DNA from: Roseiarcus sp050013915
Lineage (GTDB): Bacteria > Pseudomonadota > Alphaproteobacteria > Rhizobiales > Beijerinckiaceae
NCBI GenBank assembly: GCA_050013915.1
Contig: JBEKEI010000029.1
Location: 1 to 34,200, forward strand
Direction: 5' to 3'
Length of the DNA stretch: 34,200 bases
Shown here: piece by piece, positions 1-7,691 of the stretch
How positions within the stretch are numbered: position 1 is the first letter of the stretch
Layout of the letters: the number at the start of each line of letters is the position of its first letter
Translations under genes and position numbers: made by a program
The notes under the pieces: generated by a model
What the model saw: only the letters and a program-made list of their open reading frames with translations
What the model was told of the DNA's origin: nothing
Database searches by the model: none

Positions 1-1310
1 AGCGCGAACTCGATTCGGTCACCGCCGATCTCATCGTCTCGCCGCGCAGCGAGGCCGAGGCCGCCGCCGTCCTGGCGGCGGCCTATCGCTTGCAGATCCC
101 GGTGACGCCGCGCGGGACCGGCACCGGCAATTACGGCCAGGCGATGCCGCTGGCCGGCGGGATCGTGCTGAGTCTCGCCGCGATGGACAAGGTCAAGACG
201 ATCGCTCCCGGACGGATCGTCTGCGAGCCCGGCGCGATCATCGCCGATCTCGACCGGCAGATCCGGCCGGGCGGCCAGGAGCTGCGCATGCATCCCTCGA
301 CCTATGCGACGGCCTCGATCGGCGGCTTCCTCGCGGGCGGATCGGGCGGCGTCGGCTCGATCAACTGGGGCGGCCTGCGCGATTTCGGCAACATCTTGCG
401 CCTGCGCGTCCTCACGATGGAGGCCGCGCCGCGCGCGCTCGAACTGACCGGCGAGGATCTGCACAAGGCTGCGCACGCGTACGGCACCAACGGGATCATC
501 ACCGAAGTCGAAATGCCGCTGACCGCCGTCTATGACTGGGTCGACGTCATCCTCGGCTTCGATTGCTTCGCGGCGGCGAGCGCCTACGCCAATGCGCTCG
601 GCGAGGAGGACGGCCTGCTGACCAAGGAGATCGCGGTCGTCGCGAGCCCGGCGCCGCACGACTATTTCCTCCGGCATCGCCATCTGATCGCGCGCGAAAA
701 GAGCGTCGTGATCGTGATGGTCGCGGAGCATTCGCTCGACGCGATGCGCGCCTTCACCCGCCGCTACAAGGCCGCCGGGACCCTCTTCGACGCCTCGGTT
801 GCGACGCCCGGGGCGCGCAAGGGCCTGCCGCCGAACTACGAACTGACTTGGAACCACACGACCCTGCGCGGCCTTCGCGTCGATCCCGCGATCACCTACC
901 TGCAGACGCTCTATCCCTTCCCCGACCAGCTCGCGACCGTCGAGCGCATCCACGCTCGTTTCGGCGAGGAGGTGACGGGCCACCTCGAATTCGTGCGCTT
1001 CAACGGCAAGGTCACCTGTTTCGGTCTGCCGCTCGTTCGTTTCACGACGCCGGAGCGGCTCACCGAAATCATCGCGATCCACGAAGCGATGGGGGCGCCG
1101 GTCTTCGATCCTCACCGCTACACGCTGGAGGAAGGCGGCATGAAGCAGACCGATTCGCTGCAACTCGCCTTCAAGAGGGAGGCCGACCCGCTCGGCCTGC
1201 TCAATCCCGGCAAGATGATCGCCTGGGCCGATCCCGATTTCGACTATCGTGCGGGGCGCAACTTCCTGTTTCCCGGGCTGGAGGAGCGCGCGCGCGCCGC
1301 CGGAGGCTGA
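1..1310 (+). CDS. FAD-binding oxidase, GlcD-like (5' partial)
   Basis: This is the C-terminal ~435 residues of a PCMH-type FAD-linked oxidase, the family of glycolate oxidase GlcD and D-lactate dehydrogenases, which oxidise 2-hydroxy acids using FAD. The frame is open from base 3, so the true start lies outside the window; a TTG at base 90 is internal. Visible are the FAD pyrophosphate-binding stretch PVTPRGTGTGNYGQ and the second glycine-rich FAD segment GGFLAGGSGGVGSINWGG, then a substrate-domain region ending in LLNPGKMIAW, the usual C-terminal signature (LNPGK). The substrate cannot be told from sequence. The stop is 3 bases before the GTG of a quinone-reductase-like gene, so the two are probably co-transcribed and may share a redox role. 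Confidence 0.85.
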   Translation, partial: RELDSVTADLIVSPRSEAEAAAVLAAAYRLQIPVTPRGTGTGNYGQAMPLAGGIVLSLAAMDKVKTIAPGRIVCEPGAIIADLDRQIRPGGQELRMHPSTYATASIGGFLAGGSGGVGSINWGGLRDFGNILRLRVLTMEAAPRALELTGEDLHKAAHAYGTNGIITEVEMPLTAVYDWVDVILGFDCFAAASAYANALGEEDGLLTKEIAVVASPAPHDYFLRHRHLIAREKSVVIVMVAEHSLDAMRAFTRRYKAAGTLFDASVATPGARKGLPPNYELTWNHTTLRGLRVDPAITYLQTLYPFPDQLATVERIHARFGEEVTGHLEFVRFNGKVTCFGLPLVRFTTPERLTEIIAIHEAMGAPVFDPHRYTLEEGGMKQTDSLQLAFKREADPLGLLNPGKMIAWADPDFDYRAGRNFLFPGLEERARAAGG

Positions 1311-1313
1311 GCG

Positions 1314-1898
1314 GTGCGCGTTCTCGTGCTGCATGCTCATCCCGTCGCGACGAGCTTCTGCTCGGCGCTGCACGGCGAGGTGGTGGCGGCCCTGCGAGGG
1401 CGAGGGCACGCGGTCGACGACTGCGACCTCAATAGCGAGGGTTTCAACCCGGTCATGAGCCGGCAGGAGCGGATCGCCTATCACGATCCGAGCGCCAACC
1501 GCGCCGGCGTCGCGTCCTACGTCGAGCGGCTGCTCGCGGCCGAGGCGCTCGTGCTCGTCTTCCCCGTGTGGAACTACGGCTTTCCGGCGATCCTGAAGGG
1601 CTTCGTCGACAAGGTGTTCCTGCCCGGCGTCAGTTTCGAACTCGGCCCCGACGGCGGCTACACGCCGATCCTGCGCGGGGTGAAGCGGTTGGCGGCGGTG
1701 TGCACCTATGGCGGCACGCGCTGGCGCACGATTCTGATGGGCGATCCGCCGCGCCGGGTCGTCAAGCGCTCGCTACGCGCGCTGATCGATCCGCGGGCGC
1801 GTTGCGACTATCTCGCCCATTACGACATGAACCACACGACGCCCGAGCGCCGGCGACGGTTTCTCGGCGAAGTGCGGCGTGCGTTCGAGGCCTGGTGA
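1314..1898 (+). CDS. Flavodoxin-fold NAD(P)H:quinone oxidoreductase
   Basis: A 194-residue protein of the NQO1/MdaB/KefF family: cytoplasmic FMN/FAD flavoproteins that pass two electrons from NAD(P)H to quinones. The N-terminus has a beta strand then HAHP, the phosphate-binding loop of this family (usual form HAHPxxxSF; here HAHPVATSF). Around residues 80-100, FPVWNYGFPAILKGFVDKVF matches the conserved P-x-W-x-x-x-P-A-x-L-K-G-x-x-D-x-V-x flavin segment. TYGGTRW is the third flavin contact. The length is normal. The GTG start follows the stop of the FAD oxidase by 3 bases, which implies translational coupling. The assignment to family is strong; the physiological acceptor is unknown. Confidence 0.88.
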   Translation: MRVLVLHAHPVATSFCSALHGEVVAALRGRGHAVDDCDLNSEGFNPVMSRQERIAYHDPSANRAGVASYVERLLAAEALVLVFPVWNYGFPAILKGFVDKVFLPGVSFELGPDGGYTPILRGVKRLAAVCTYGGTRWRTILMGDPPRRVVKRSLRALIDPRARCDYLAHYDMNHTTPERRRRFLGEVRRAFEAW

Positions 1899-1925
1899 GT
1901 GGCCCGGCGCCGCGCGGGGAAACGG

Positions 1926-1954
1926 CTTGTGCGGCTCCGCCCGCCATGCTAATC
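1926..1954 (+). promoter_or_regulatory. Candidate promoter of tRNA-Ser
   Basis: CTTGTG at 1926-1931 and CTAATC at 1949-1954 are separated by 17 bases. They resemble alphaproteobacterial housekeeping elements (CTTGAC / CTATAT-like), placing the start of transcription about 38 bases before the tRNA. Both boxes are imperfect, so this is a suggestion only. Confidence 0.35.
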
Positions 1955-1998
1955 GCCGCGCCGACCAGAGCCCGATTTCAGGGGGTTCGAAAGACGCC

Positions 1999-2088
1999 GG
2001 AGAGGTGGCAGAGTGGTCGAATGCACCGCACTCGAAATGCGGCATACGGGCAACCGTATCGGGGGTTCAAATCCCTCCCTCTCCGCCA
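1999..2088 (+). tRNA. tRNA-Ser (anticodon CGA)
   Basis: A class II tRNA can be folded completely. The acceptor stem is GGAGAGG (1999-2005) with CCTCTCC (2078-2084), discriminator G2085, and encoded CCA at 2086-2088. The anticodon arm is CCGCA-CTCGAAA-TGCGG, giving CGA, which reads UCG. The long variable arm pairs TACGG with CCGTA around a GCAA loop, as expected for serine tRNAs. The T arm is GGGGG-TTCAAAT-CCCTC with one G-U pair. The gene stands alone, downstream of the quinone-reductase gene. Confidence 0.97.
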
Positions 2089-2115
2089 GCCGCGCTCCAA
2101 CCCTCTGTTTCTTCA

Positions 2116-2133
2116 AGTGTCTGGAAAGACACT
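2116..2133 (+). terminator. Stem-loop after tRNA-Ser
   Basis: A perfect 7-base-pair stem (AGTGTCT / AGACACT) closes a GGAA tetraloop 28 bases past the tRNA. No T-run follows on the + strand, so it is not a textbook intrinsic terminator; it may help 3'-end formation or protection. Confidence 0.3.
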
Positions 2134-2164
2134 CGGTTCACGCCTCAAACTATGATCGAACGGC

Positions 2165-2476
2165 GTGACCCAGGAATGGCCGATGGCGGCGAACCAAGCT
2201 TCAGTCGCCGACCACGCGCGCGATCCTGGAATTCCAACCCGCGGCGCGGAAGTGTTCGCCAACGTCGATCTGATCCAAGCCCCGGCGATGCAAGCCGGCG
2301 TCGCCGAAGCGCATTCGATTCCGATCTTTACCCAAGCCGATCTGCGGCCGCCGTTCGCGCGCCCTCGCCACCGATACGACGCCCGGGTCATGCGCTATGC
2401 GGTCTCCGGCTGCGAGGAGGCGCTCGACGAGGAGGCGGCGTGCAACCGCCTGAGGCGCGTCGCGCTCGAGGATTGA
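2165..2476 (+). CDS. Hypothetical protein, doubtful
   Basis: An open frame of 103 codons from a GTG, or 97 from the ATG at 2183. It has G/C-rich third positions like the real genes here and an ordinary amino-acid make-up. No domain is recognised, no clear ribosome-binding site precedes it, and opposite-strand frames are also open over the same bases. It is the best candidate in an otherwise empty stretch, but it may be chance or a gene remnant. Confidence 0.25.
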   Translation: MTQEWPMAANQASVADHARDPGIPTRGAEVFANVDLIQAPAMQAGVAEAHSIPIFTQADLRPPFARPRHRYDARVMRYAVSGCEEALDEEAACNRLRRVALED

Positions 2477-2762
2477 ACCCGGGGCGGCAACACGAGCTCG
2501 ACGACAGGCGCGCCGTTTGCAATGGTTCGATTTGGACACGCGCGAGCCTCACATAGTCCCCTCACCGCTCTGGAACGTCGCTTCGATGCGGGAAGGAAGG
2601 TGGGCGAGGGGTACAGAAACGAATGCGGCGCGGCGCATTCCTCGTGCGAGATCATGCGGACAGTGGTCGCTCGGCGGTTGGCGCGGGAGTCCAGGCGCCT
2701 CGAACGTTCAATAGACGCAGCCTTGCATCGCTCATCGTTCGACGAAACGTCCGGCTGGATGA

Positions 2763-3704
2763 TCACGGCAAACATCCGAGTCTCCGAGTCAGCAGTTGGT
2801 AAACCGCCGGCGCATCGACTTCGCGCAGGAACAAGGCGTTGGCGGGTCTGTCCGTCACCCGCCACCAGTCGACGACGCTCATGCCCGCCGTGAGCCCGTC
2901 TCCGGTCTCGACGCAGACATTGACATGCCGGCCGCCGAACAATTCGGGCGCCAGCAAATAGGCGATCGCGCAGGGATCGTGGAGCGGCGCGCCGTCCCAG
3001 CCATACTTCCGGATGTCGAATTGTTGCGAAAAGGTCAGCATTTGGCACGTCGCTACGCCACAGGAATTGCCGATTTCGCGGAAGGCCTGAAGGCGCGCCT
3101 TGGTGCTCAGACACTGATGCGTGACGTCCATTGGAACCATCGTGATCTTGACCCCGCTGTTGAGCACGACGTCGGAGGCCTCCGGGTCGACGTAATTGTT
3201 GAAATCAGCCGCCGGCGTGATGTTCCCGCCCTCGGAGAACGAACCGAAGATCATCACGATCTCCGCGATCCGCGCGGCGATGTCGGGCGCCAGGACCATC
3301 GCCATGGCGACGTTGGTGAGCGGTCCGAGCGTCACCAGCGTTATCTCTCCCACATCGGCGGCACGCAGCGCATCGATGATGAAGAGCACGCCGTGCTGTT
3401 CGCGCACCTTCATCGTGGGAGGCGGGAGCGACGGACCGTCGAGCCCGGTTGCGCCATGCACATGCTCCGCGGTCGCCAGCTTTCGCCGCATGGGGCGCGC
3501 GCAGCCGGCATAAAGCGGAGCGTCGGTGCGCTGCGCGAGCTCCAGGATCTGCCGGGCGTTGTAGGTCGTGCGCGACAGCGGCACATTGCCCGCTACGGTC
3601 ACGATCCCCTGGACATCGAGTTCTTCGGGCGAGCCGAGCGCCATCAATATCGCGACGGCGTCGTCCTGGCCCGGATCGGTGTCGATGATGATCTTGCGCG
3701 CCAT
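2763..3704 (-). CDS. Nucleoside hydrolase (IunH family)
   Basis: A 313-residue protein of the inosine-uridine nucleoside N-ribohydrolase family, which cleaves nucleosides to free base and ribose in the cytoplasm. The calcium-binding signature DTDPGQDDA sits at residues 8-16 (family form DTDPGxDDA). FNNYVDPEASDVVL is the ribose-contact N-x-x-x-DPEA segment, and DGAPLHDPCAIAYL carries the late conserved His-Asp of the active site. The length is typical. The ATG at 3704 is 12 bases after the preceding SDR stop, with a GAAAGA ribosome site between. It is the last gene of a train that begins with a nucleoside-type ABC importer, which supports a role in using imported nucleosides. Base preference (purine, pyrimidine or both) cannot be read reliably. 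Confidence 0.93.
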   Translation of the reverse strand: MARKIIIDTDPGQDDAVAILMALGSPEELDVQGIVTVAGNVPLSRTTYNARQILELAQRTDAPLYAGCARPMRRKLATAEHVHGATGLDGPSLPPPTMKVREQHGVLFIIDALRAADVGEITLVTLGPLTNVAMAMVLAPDIAARIAEIVMIFGSFSEGGNITPAADFNNYVDPEASDVVLNSGVKITMVPMDVTHQCLSTKARLQAFREIGNSCGVATCQMLTFSQQFDIRKYGWDGAPLHDPCAIAYLLAPELFGGRHVNVCVETGDGLTAGMSVVDWWRVTDRPANALFLREVDAPAVYQLLTRRLGCLP

Positions 3705-3716
3705 CGACGATCTTTC

Positions 3717-4493
3717 TCAGTAGGGCGTTTCACCGCCATCGACGTTGATCGACTGCCCGCGGATGATCTCGGCCTCGTCGGACAGCAAGAACGCCACGAC
3801 TCGGCCGACCTCGATCGGCTGGATGTGGCGCTCGAGCTGGGCAGGGACCATCTGGCTGAAGTGCTGATCGGCCGACAGGCCGGTTTGGCCAGACAGGAAT
3901 TCGGCGACTTCTCGCAGCATCGGGGTCGCGACGCTGCCGGGGCATACGGCGTTGACATTGATGCGATGGGGCGCCCATTCGGCCGCCAGCGTCCGCGTGA
4001 GGCTGATCACCGCCGCCTTGCTGGCGTTATAGCCCGCCATTGCGGGAAAGCCGACCTTGCCGGCGTTGGACGCGATATTGACAATGGCCCCGCCGGTCCG
4101 CTGCACGATGAATTGGCGCGCGGCCGCCTTGCAACACGTAAAGAGGCCGCTGACATTGACTGCGAACTGGAAGTCGAATTGGTCTCGTCCTTCCTCCAGC
4201 GCTCGGCCCATGACGATGACGCCGGCATTGTTGACGAGCGCATCGACGCGTTCGAACGCGGCGACTGCAGCGGACACGAAGCCCGCGACCGCGGCCTCTT
4301 CGGCGACATCGGCGACCACGCCGAGGGTGCGCGCCCCCGACGGGTCGAGGCGCGCGCGCGTCGCCTCCATCGCGCGCTCATTCACGTCCGCGAGCGCGAC
4401 CCTGGCGCCCAGCGCGAGCAATGCCTCGACGATTCCGGCGCCGAGGCCATTGGCGGCTCCCGTCACCAGCACGACCATGTTCTCGAGCCTCAT
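3717..4493 (-). CDS. Short-chain dehydrogenase/reductase (SDR 1)
   Basis: A 258-residue classical SDR. The cofactor loop TGAANGLG is at residues 11-18 and an Asp follows the second strand (LADVNE), which favours NAD(H). NNAG, the Ser of NIAS, and Y-NAS-K 13 residues later form the Asn-Ser-Tyr-Lys tetrad. The C-terminus ends with the usual INVDGG. The ATG at 4493 is chosen because it gives a normal N-terminus and is 11 bases after the upstream SDR stop; the frame stays open further upstream but overlaps that gene. The substrate is unknown. Its place between a nucleoside importer and a nucleoside hydrolase suggests a sugar or nucleoside-derived alcohol, by inference only. Confidence 0.9.
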   Translation of the reverse strand: MRLENMVVLVTGAANGLGAGIVEALLALGARVALADVNERAMEATRARLDPSGARTLGVVADVAEEAAVAGFVSAAVAAFERVDALVNNAGVIVMGRALEEGRDQFDFQFAVNVSGLFTCCKAAARQFIVQRTGGAIVNIASNAGKVGFPAMAGYNASKAAVISLTRTLAAEWAPHRINVNAVCPGSVATPMLREVAEFLSGQTGLSADQHFSQMVPAQLERHIQPIEVGRVVAFLLSDEAEIIRGQSINVDGGETPY

Positions 4494-4504
4494 GTCGGTC
4501 GCCC

Positions 4505-5278
4505 CTAGTAGCTGGGATGGGCGGTCACGCCGCCGTCGACGGTGAGAGTCGCCCCGGTGATGAATCGCGCAGCGGAGGAGGCGAGGAACAGACAGGCGTC
4601 GGCCACGTCCTCGTCCTGCCCGACGCGGCCGAGCGGGACGTGCGCGAGCCACCGCGTCAATCCCTCGGGCCAATTCGCGTCGAGCCCCGCGCGCCAGATG
4701 AGACCAGGCGCCACAGCGTTCACGCGGACCCTTTGCGGACCGAGCTCCAGGGCCGCCGCGCGCGTCAGCATGATCAGCGCCGCTTTGGACGCGCAATAGT
4801 GCGCATGGCTGAAGGCTGGTTCGAGGCCCGAAATCGAAGCGATGTTCACGATCGCGCCGCCTTCGCTCATGCGCCTGGCCGCCGCCTGCGCGCAACGAAA
4901 GGCGCCGCCGACATTGGTTTGCAGCATGCGATCGAAAGTTTCGCCCGGGAGCTCCATGAAGGGGCCGTGATCCTGCAGGGCGGCGTTGTTAATCAATGCG
5001 TCGATCCTGCCGAACCGGTCGACCACGGCCTGCATCAACGCGTCGACAGCCGACTGATCGGTGATGTCGGCATGGAGGGCGATTGCCTTGCCGGCGAGAC
5101 TTTCCGCCAGCGCCTCCGCCCCGGCGCGGTCGGAGCGGTAGTTGATGGCGACATTGGCCCCCGCCTCGGCGAACCTTCTAGCGAGGCCCGCGCCTATTCC
5201 GGCGCTGGCGCCCGTCACGACCACCGCTCTCCCCGTGAAGTCGAGGAGATCGGCCACTCTGGGAACGGCGCCCTGCAT
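4505..5278 (-). CDS. Short-chain dehydrogenase/reductase (SDR 2)
   Basis: A 257-residue classical SDR. TGASAGIG lies at residues 22-29, and the second strand ends NYRSD, where the Arg favours NADP(H), unlike its neighbour SDR 1. NNAA, the Ser of NIAS and the Y-CAS-K motif complete the catalytic set, and TLTVDGG closes the protein. The start at 5278 is fixed by a strong AGGAGG site (minus strand, about 5282-5289) and lies 14 bases after the VOC gene stop. Two SDRs side by side with opposite predicted cofactor preference could carry out sequential oxidation and reduction (epimerisation) of one substrate; this is inference. Confidence 0.9.
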   Translation of the reverse strand: MQGAVPRVADLLDFTGRAVVVTGASAGIGAGLARRFAEAGANVAINYRSDRAGAEALAESLAGKAIALHADITDQSAVDALMQAVVDRFGRIDALINNAALQDHGPFMELPGETFDRMLQTNVGGAFRCAQAAARRMSEGGAIVNIASISGLEPAFSHAHYCASKAALIMLTRAAALELGPQRVRVNAVAPGLIWRAGLDANWPEGLTRWLAHVPLGRVGQDEDVADACLFLASSAARFITGATLTVDGGVTAHPSY

Positions 5279-5292
5279 CAGTTCCTCCTCGT

Positions 5293-5751
5293 CTAGGGTG
5301 ACATAGCCCCGGCCTCGCGATCGAGGCCGATGTCCTGAAGTCCCGGCGCGCCGCCGGGAAGCCAGGCGTAGAGCTCCCAGACTTCGCCGTCCGGACCGGT
5401 GAAGTAGGCGCAGCGGGCATTCCAGGGATAGTTTTCGGGTGGACGCACGAATGCCACGCCCTTCCCCAGAAGCTCCGCATGAGTGGCGTCGAGCGCAACG
5501 GCGTCCGGCAGCCTGACGGCGATCGCCATGCTGGCGGCAGCGGTCGGATCGACCGGAACGCCGGCGTGGCGCGCGATATGCGCCCGATCCCAAAGCGCGA
5601 GCGTATGGCCGGCGCCGAGGAAATCGGCAAAGCCCGGCGCCCGGTGCTGGAGCGTGAAGCCGAGTTTGTCCCGGTAAAATGCGATCGACGCTTCGATGTC
5701 GCGGACCAGGACACAGGTGTCGGTGATGGCGTGGCGTTGGGCGAATTCCAT
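5293..5751 (-). CDS. VOC-fold (glyoxalase/bleomycin-resistance-like) protein
   Basis: A 152-residue single-chain VOC protein made of two beta-alpha-beta3 modules. The first begins around ITDTCVLVRDIEASIAFYRDKLGF, the standard first helix with FY..xLGF. The second ends GPDGEVWELYAW, where the Glu is a usual metal ligand. Members are metal-dependent lyases, isomerases, dioxygenases or binding proteins, so no reaction can be assigned. The ATG at 5751 is preceded by a GGAAGGG ribosome site and lies 12 bases after the permease stop. It belongs to the nucleoside-importer train. Confidence 0.85.
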   Translation of the reverse strand: MEFAQRHAITDTCVLVRDIEASIAFYRDKLGFTLQHRAPGFADFLGAGHTLALWDRAHIARHAGVPVDPTAAASMAIAVRLPDAVALDATHAELLGKGVAFVRPPENYPWNARCAYFTGPDGEVWELYAWLPGGAPGLQDIGLDREAGAMSP

Positions 5752-5763
5752 GATGGCCCTTCC

Positions 5764-6657
5764 TCAGTAATCGCGCAGTTCGGCGAAGCCGTTGACCGCC
5801 TCGGCGCCGCCGCGCAGGCGGCCGCTGAGCCACACGCCGAAAACTGTCGCAAGATAGGGAAGCGCGAGCAGCAAGTCGTGCGGCACGGCGTCGCCGAAGA
5901 CGAGTTGGGCGCGGATGCCGACGGCGCCGACGACGCTGAAGAAGAGAGCGGCCAAGGCCGAACCTATGGGATGGCCCGCCCCGAACACTACCGCGGCGAA
6001 CGCCATGAAGCCTCTGCCGGCCGTCATGTTCTGCGCAAAGATCTGCAGGCTCCCAGCCGAAAGTTCGGCCCCGCCGATCGCGCAAAGGACGCCGCCCGCC
6101 AGCAGCGCGATGAGACGCATGAGCGATGGATCCACGCCGGCGCCGCGCGCGGCGAAGGGGTGTTCGCCAGAGGCTGCAAGTTGAAGGCCAAAGCGGGTTC
6201 GGCGCAGCAACACCCAAAGGGCGAGGACGACGAAAGGCATCGCCAGGACAAAGATGGATAGGATGCCATATTCGCCGAACGCGGGTCCAAGCCTGGGCAC
6301 GCCGAACGGCGCTGTGACAGCGGCCTGACTGCCGAAGATCGACTGGACCGCCAGGGCGGTGCCGCCGATGCCGAGGCCCGTCAAGCCGAGCCCCGCGATG
6401 ATCGGATTCGCCTTGAGCTTCTCGATGACGAACCACAACAATGCGGAGGCGGCGACGCAGGCGACGCAGGCGATGAGCATCGCGAGCAGAAACGAATTCG
6501 TTGCGACGATCCCCAGAACCGTCGCGCAGGCTCCGATGATCATGACGCCTTCGAGCCCGAGATGCCAGACGCCCGAGCGCTGCGCGAGCACGCCCGCCAT
6601 AGTGACATAGACGAGCGGCGCGCCCGAGCGCAGGATGGCGATGATCGTATCGTTCAC
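5764..6657 (-). CDS. ABC transporter permease, BMP/nucleoside type (second permease)
   Basis: A 297-residue inner-membrane protein with about eight hydrophobic segments, of the family paired with BMP-type nucleoside importers (COG1079-like, as NupC of Lactococcus or YufQ of Bacillus). The N-terminal region APLVYVTMAGVLAQRSGVWHLGLEGVMIIGA matches the family's conserved start, and GRGFMAFAAVVFGAGHPIGSALAALFF is the conserved cytoplasmic-loop region contacting the ATPase. The GTG start at 6657 overlaps the stop of the first permease by four bases (GTGA), so the two are translationally coupled. Together they should form the membrane channel of the importer. Confidence 0.92.
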   Translation of the reverse strand: MNDTIIAILRSGAPLVYVTMAGVLAQRSGVWHLGLEGVMIIGACATVLGIVATNSFLLAMLIACVACVAASALLWFVIEKLKANPIIAGLGLTGLGIGGTALAVQSIFGSQAAVTAPFGVPRLGPAFGEYGILSIFVLAMPFVVLALWVLLRRTRFGLQLAASGEHPFAARGAGVDPSLMRLIALLAGGVLCAIGGAELSAGSLQIFAQNMTAGRGFMAFAAVVFGAGHPIGSALAALFFSVVGAVGIRAQLVFGDAVPHDLLLALPYLATVFGVWLSGRLRGGAEAVNGFAELRDY

Positions 6658-7691
6658 GACGGCGCCCTCCTGAGGCCAAACAGCTTGTCGACCCAGTCGG
6701 ACTTGGCGGTGATGAACAAGGCGATCGCGGCGTTGACGATGTCGATCGCCGCCGACGGCAGGCCGGCCATGATCGGCAGATAGAGCGCCGCCGAGGCGAG
6801 GCCGCCGAAGAACAGGGCGACGAACGCAATTCCGGTGACCGAAAGGTTGGCGACGAGGGCGATCAGAATGGCGGTAAAGCCGTGGGTCGGCAGGAACCCG
6901 CCGACAAGTCTGCCGTTTGGACCGAAGACTTCGATGACGCCGGACAACCCCGCCAGAGCGCCGCTGATCACGAAGCTCGACAGGCCCAGCCGCCTGACAT
7001 GCGCGCCCTGCCATTTCACCATCGTGGGGTTGCGTCCCGCGAGGCTCGCCAGCACGCCGAACGCCGTGCGGTTGACCAGCAGCCACATGCCGACGCCGAC
7101 GATGAGCGCAATGCCGACGATGACCGGCGAAACGCCCAGGGAATCACTGATCCGATAGGCCGCGGCAAGCGGGCGGCTGGAAGACTGCTGGCCGCTGCCG
7201 GACGGGTCTTTCAAAGGTCCGGTCGTCACATAGACCAGAATCAGCGCGGCGATGAAATTGCCCATCAGCGTCGTGATGACCTCGTCGGTCCCCGATTGAA
7301 GGCGCAGCCAGCCCGGCCAAAGCGCCCAGAGCGCGCCCCCGGCCATGCCGGCGAGAAAGCACAGCGGCGTCAGGACCGAGACCGGCGCGCCGTTCAGCCA
7401 AGTCGCCATGAACGTGGCGCAGATGGCGCCGATGTAGAACTGGCCTTGCGCGCCGATGTTGAAATAGCCGCACCGGAACGCGATCGAGACGCCGACCGAG
7501 GTGATGAACAAAGGCAAGGCCCAGCGCAGGCTCTGCATCGGCGCTCCTGGCCGGAGGAACGCGCCATCGACGATGCTCTGGAACATCGAGGACGCCGAAT
7601 AGCCCGCGAATTGGAAGATGATCCCGCACAGGACGAGCGCGACGACGATGAACGCGAGCGCCCTGAGGACGGCGAACAATCGCGAAATCAT
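6654..7691 (-). CDS. ABC transporter permease, BMP/nucleoside type (first permease)
   Basis: A 345-residue inner-membrane protein of the COG4603 type (NupB/YufP-like). It has an N-terminal membrane anchor (residues ~8-28), a periplasmic loop, then a cluster of hydrophobic helices. Family landmarks are FRCGYFNIGAQGQFYIGAI, and SGTDEVITTLMGNFIAALI, which holds the conserved E-V-x-x-T-L-M-x-N. The ATG at 7691 overlaps the ATPase stop by four bases (ATGA). It forms the channel with the second permease. Substrates known in the family are purine and pyrimidine nucleosides. Confidence 0.92.
   Translation of the reverse strand: MISRLFAVLRALAFIVVALVLCGIIFQFAGYSASSMFQSIVDGAFLRPGAPMQSLRWALPLFITSVGVSIAFRCGYFNIGAQGQFYIGAICATFMATWLNGAPVSVLTPLCFLAGMAGGALWALWPGWLRLQSGTDEVITTLMGNFIAALILVYVTTGPLKDPSGSGQQSSSRPLAAAYRISDSLGVSPVIVGIALIVGVGMWLLVNRTAFGVLASLAGRNPTMVKWQGAHVRRLGLSSFVISGALAGLSGVIEVFGPNGRLVGGFLPTHGFTAILIALVANLSVTGIAFVALFFGGLASAALYLPIMAGLPSAAIDIVNAAIALFITAKSDWVDKLFGLRRAPS

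Larger units (their letters stand above)
2089..2762. other. Gene-poor stretch after the tRNA
   Basis: Apart from the stem-loop at 2116-2133 and the doubtful frame at 2165-2476, no gene, integrase, or second copy of the tRNA 3' end was seen. Several short open frames on both strands resemble no known family. The nucleoside hydrolase train ends at its right edge (2763), and no strong terminator was found for it. Confidence 0.5.

Noticed and set aside
2796..4508. 570-codon open frame on the + strand
   Set aside because: It lies antisense to the nucleoside hydrolase and SDR 1, and its translation is Arg/Asp/Gly-rich with no family pattern; a shadow frame due to high GC.
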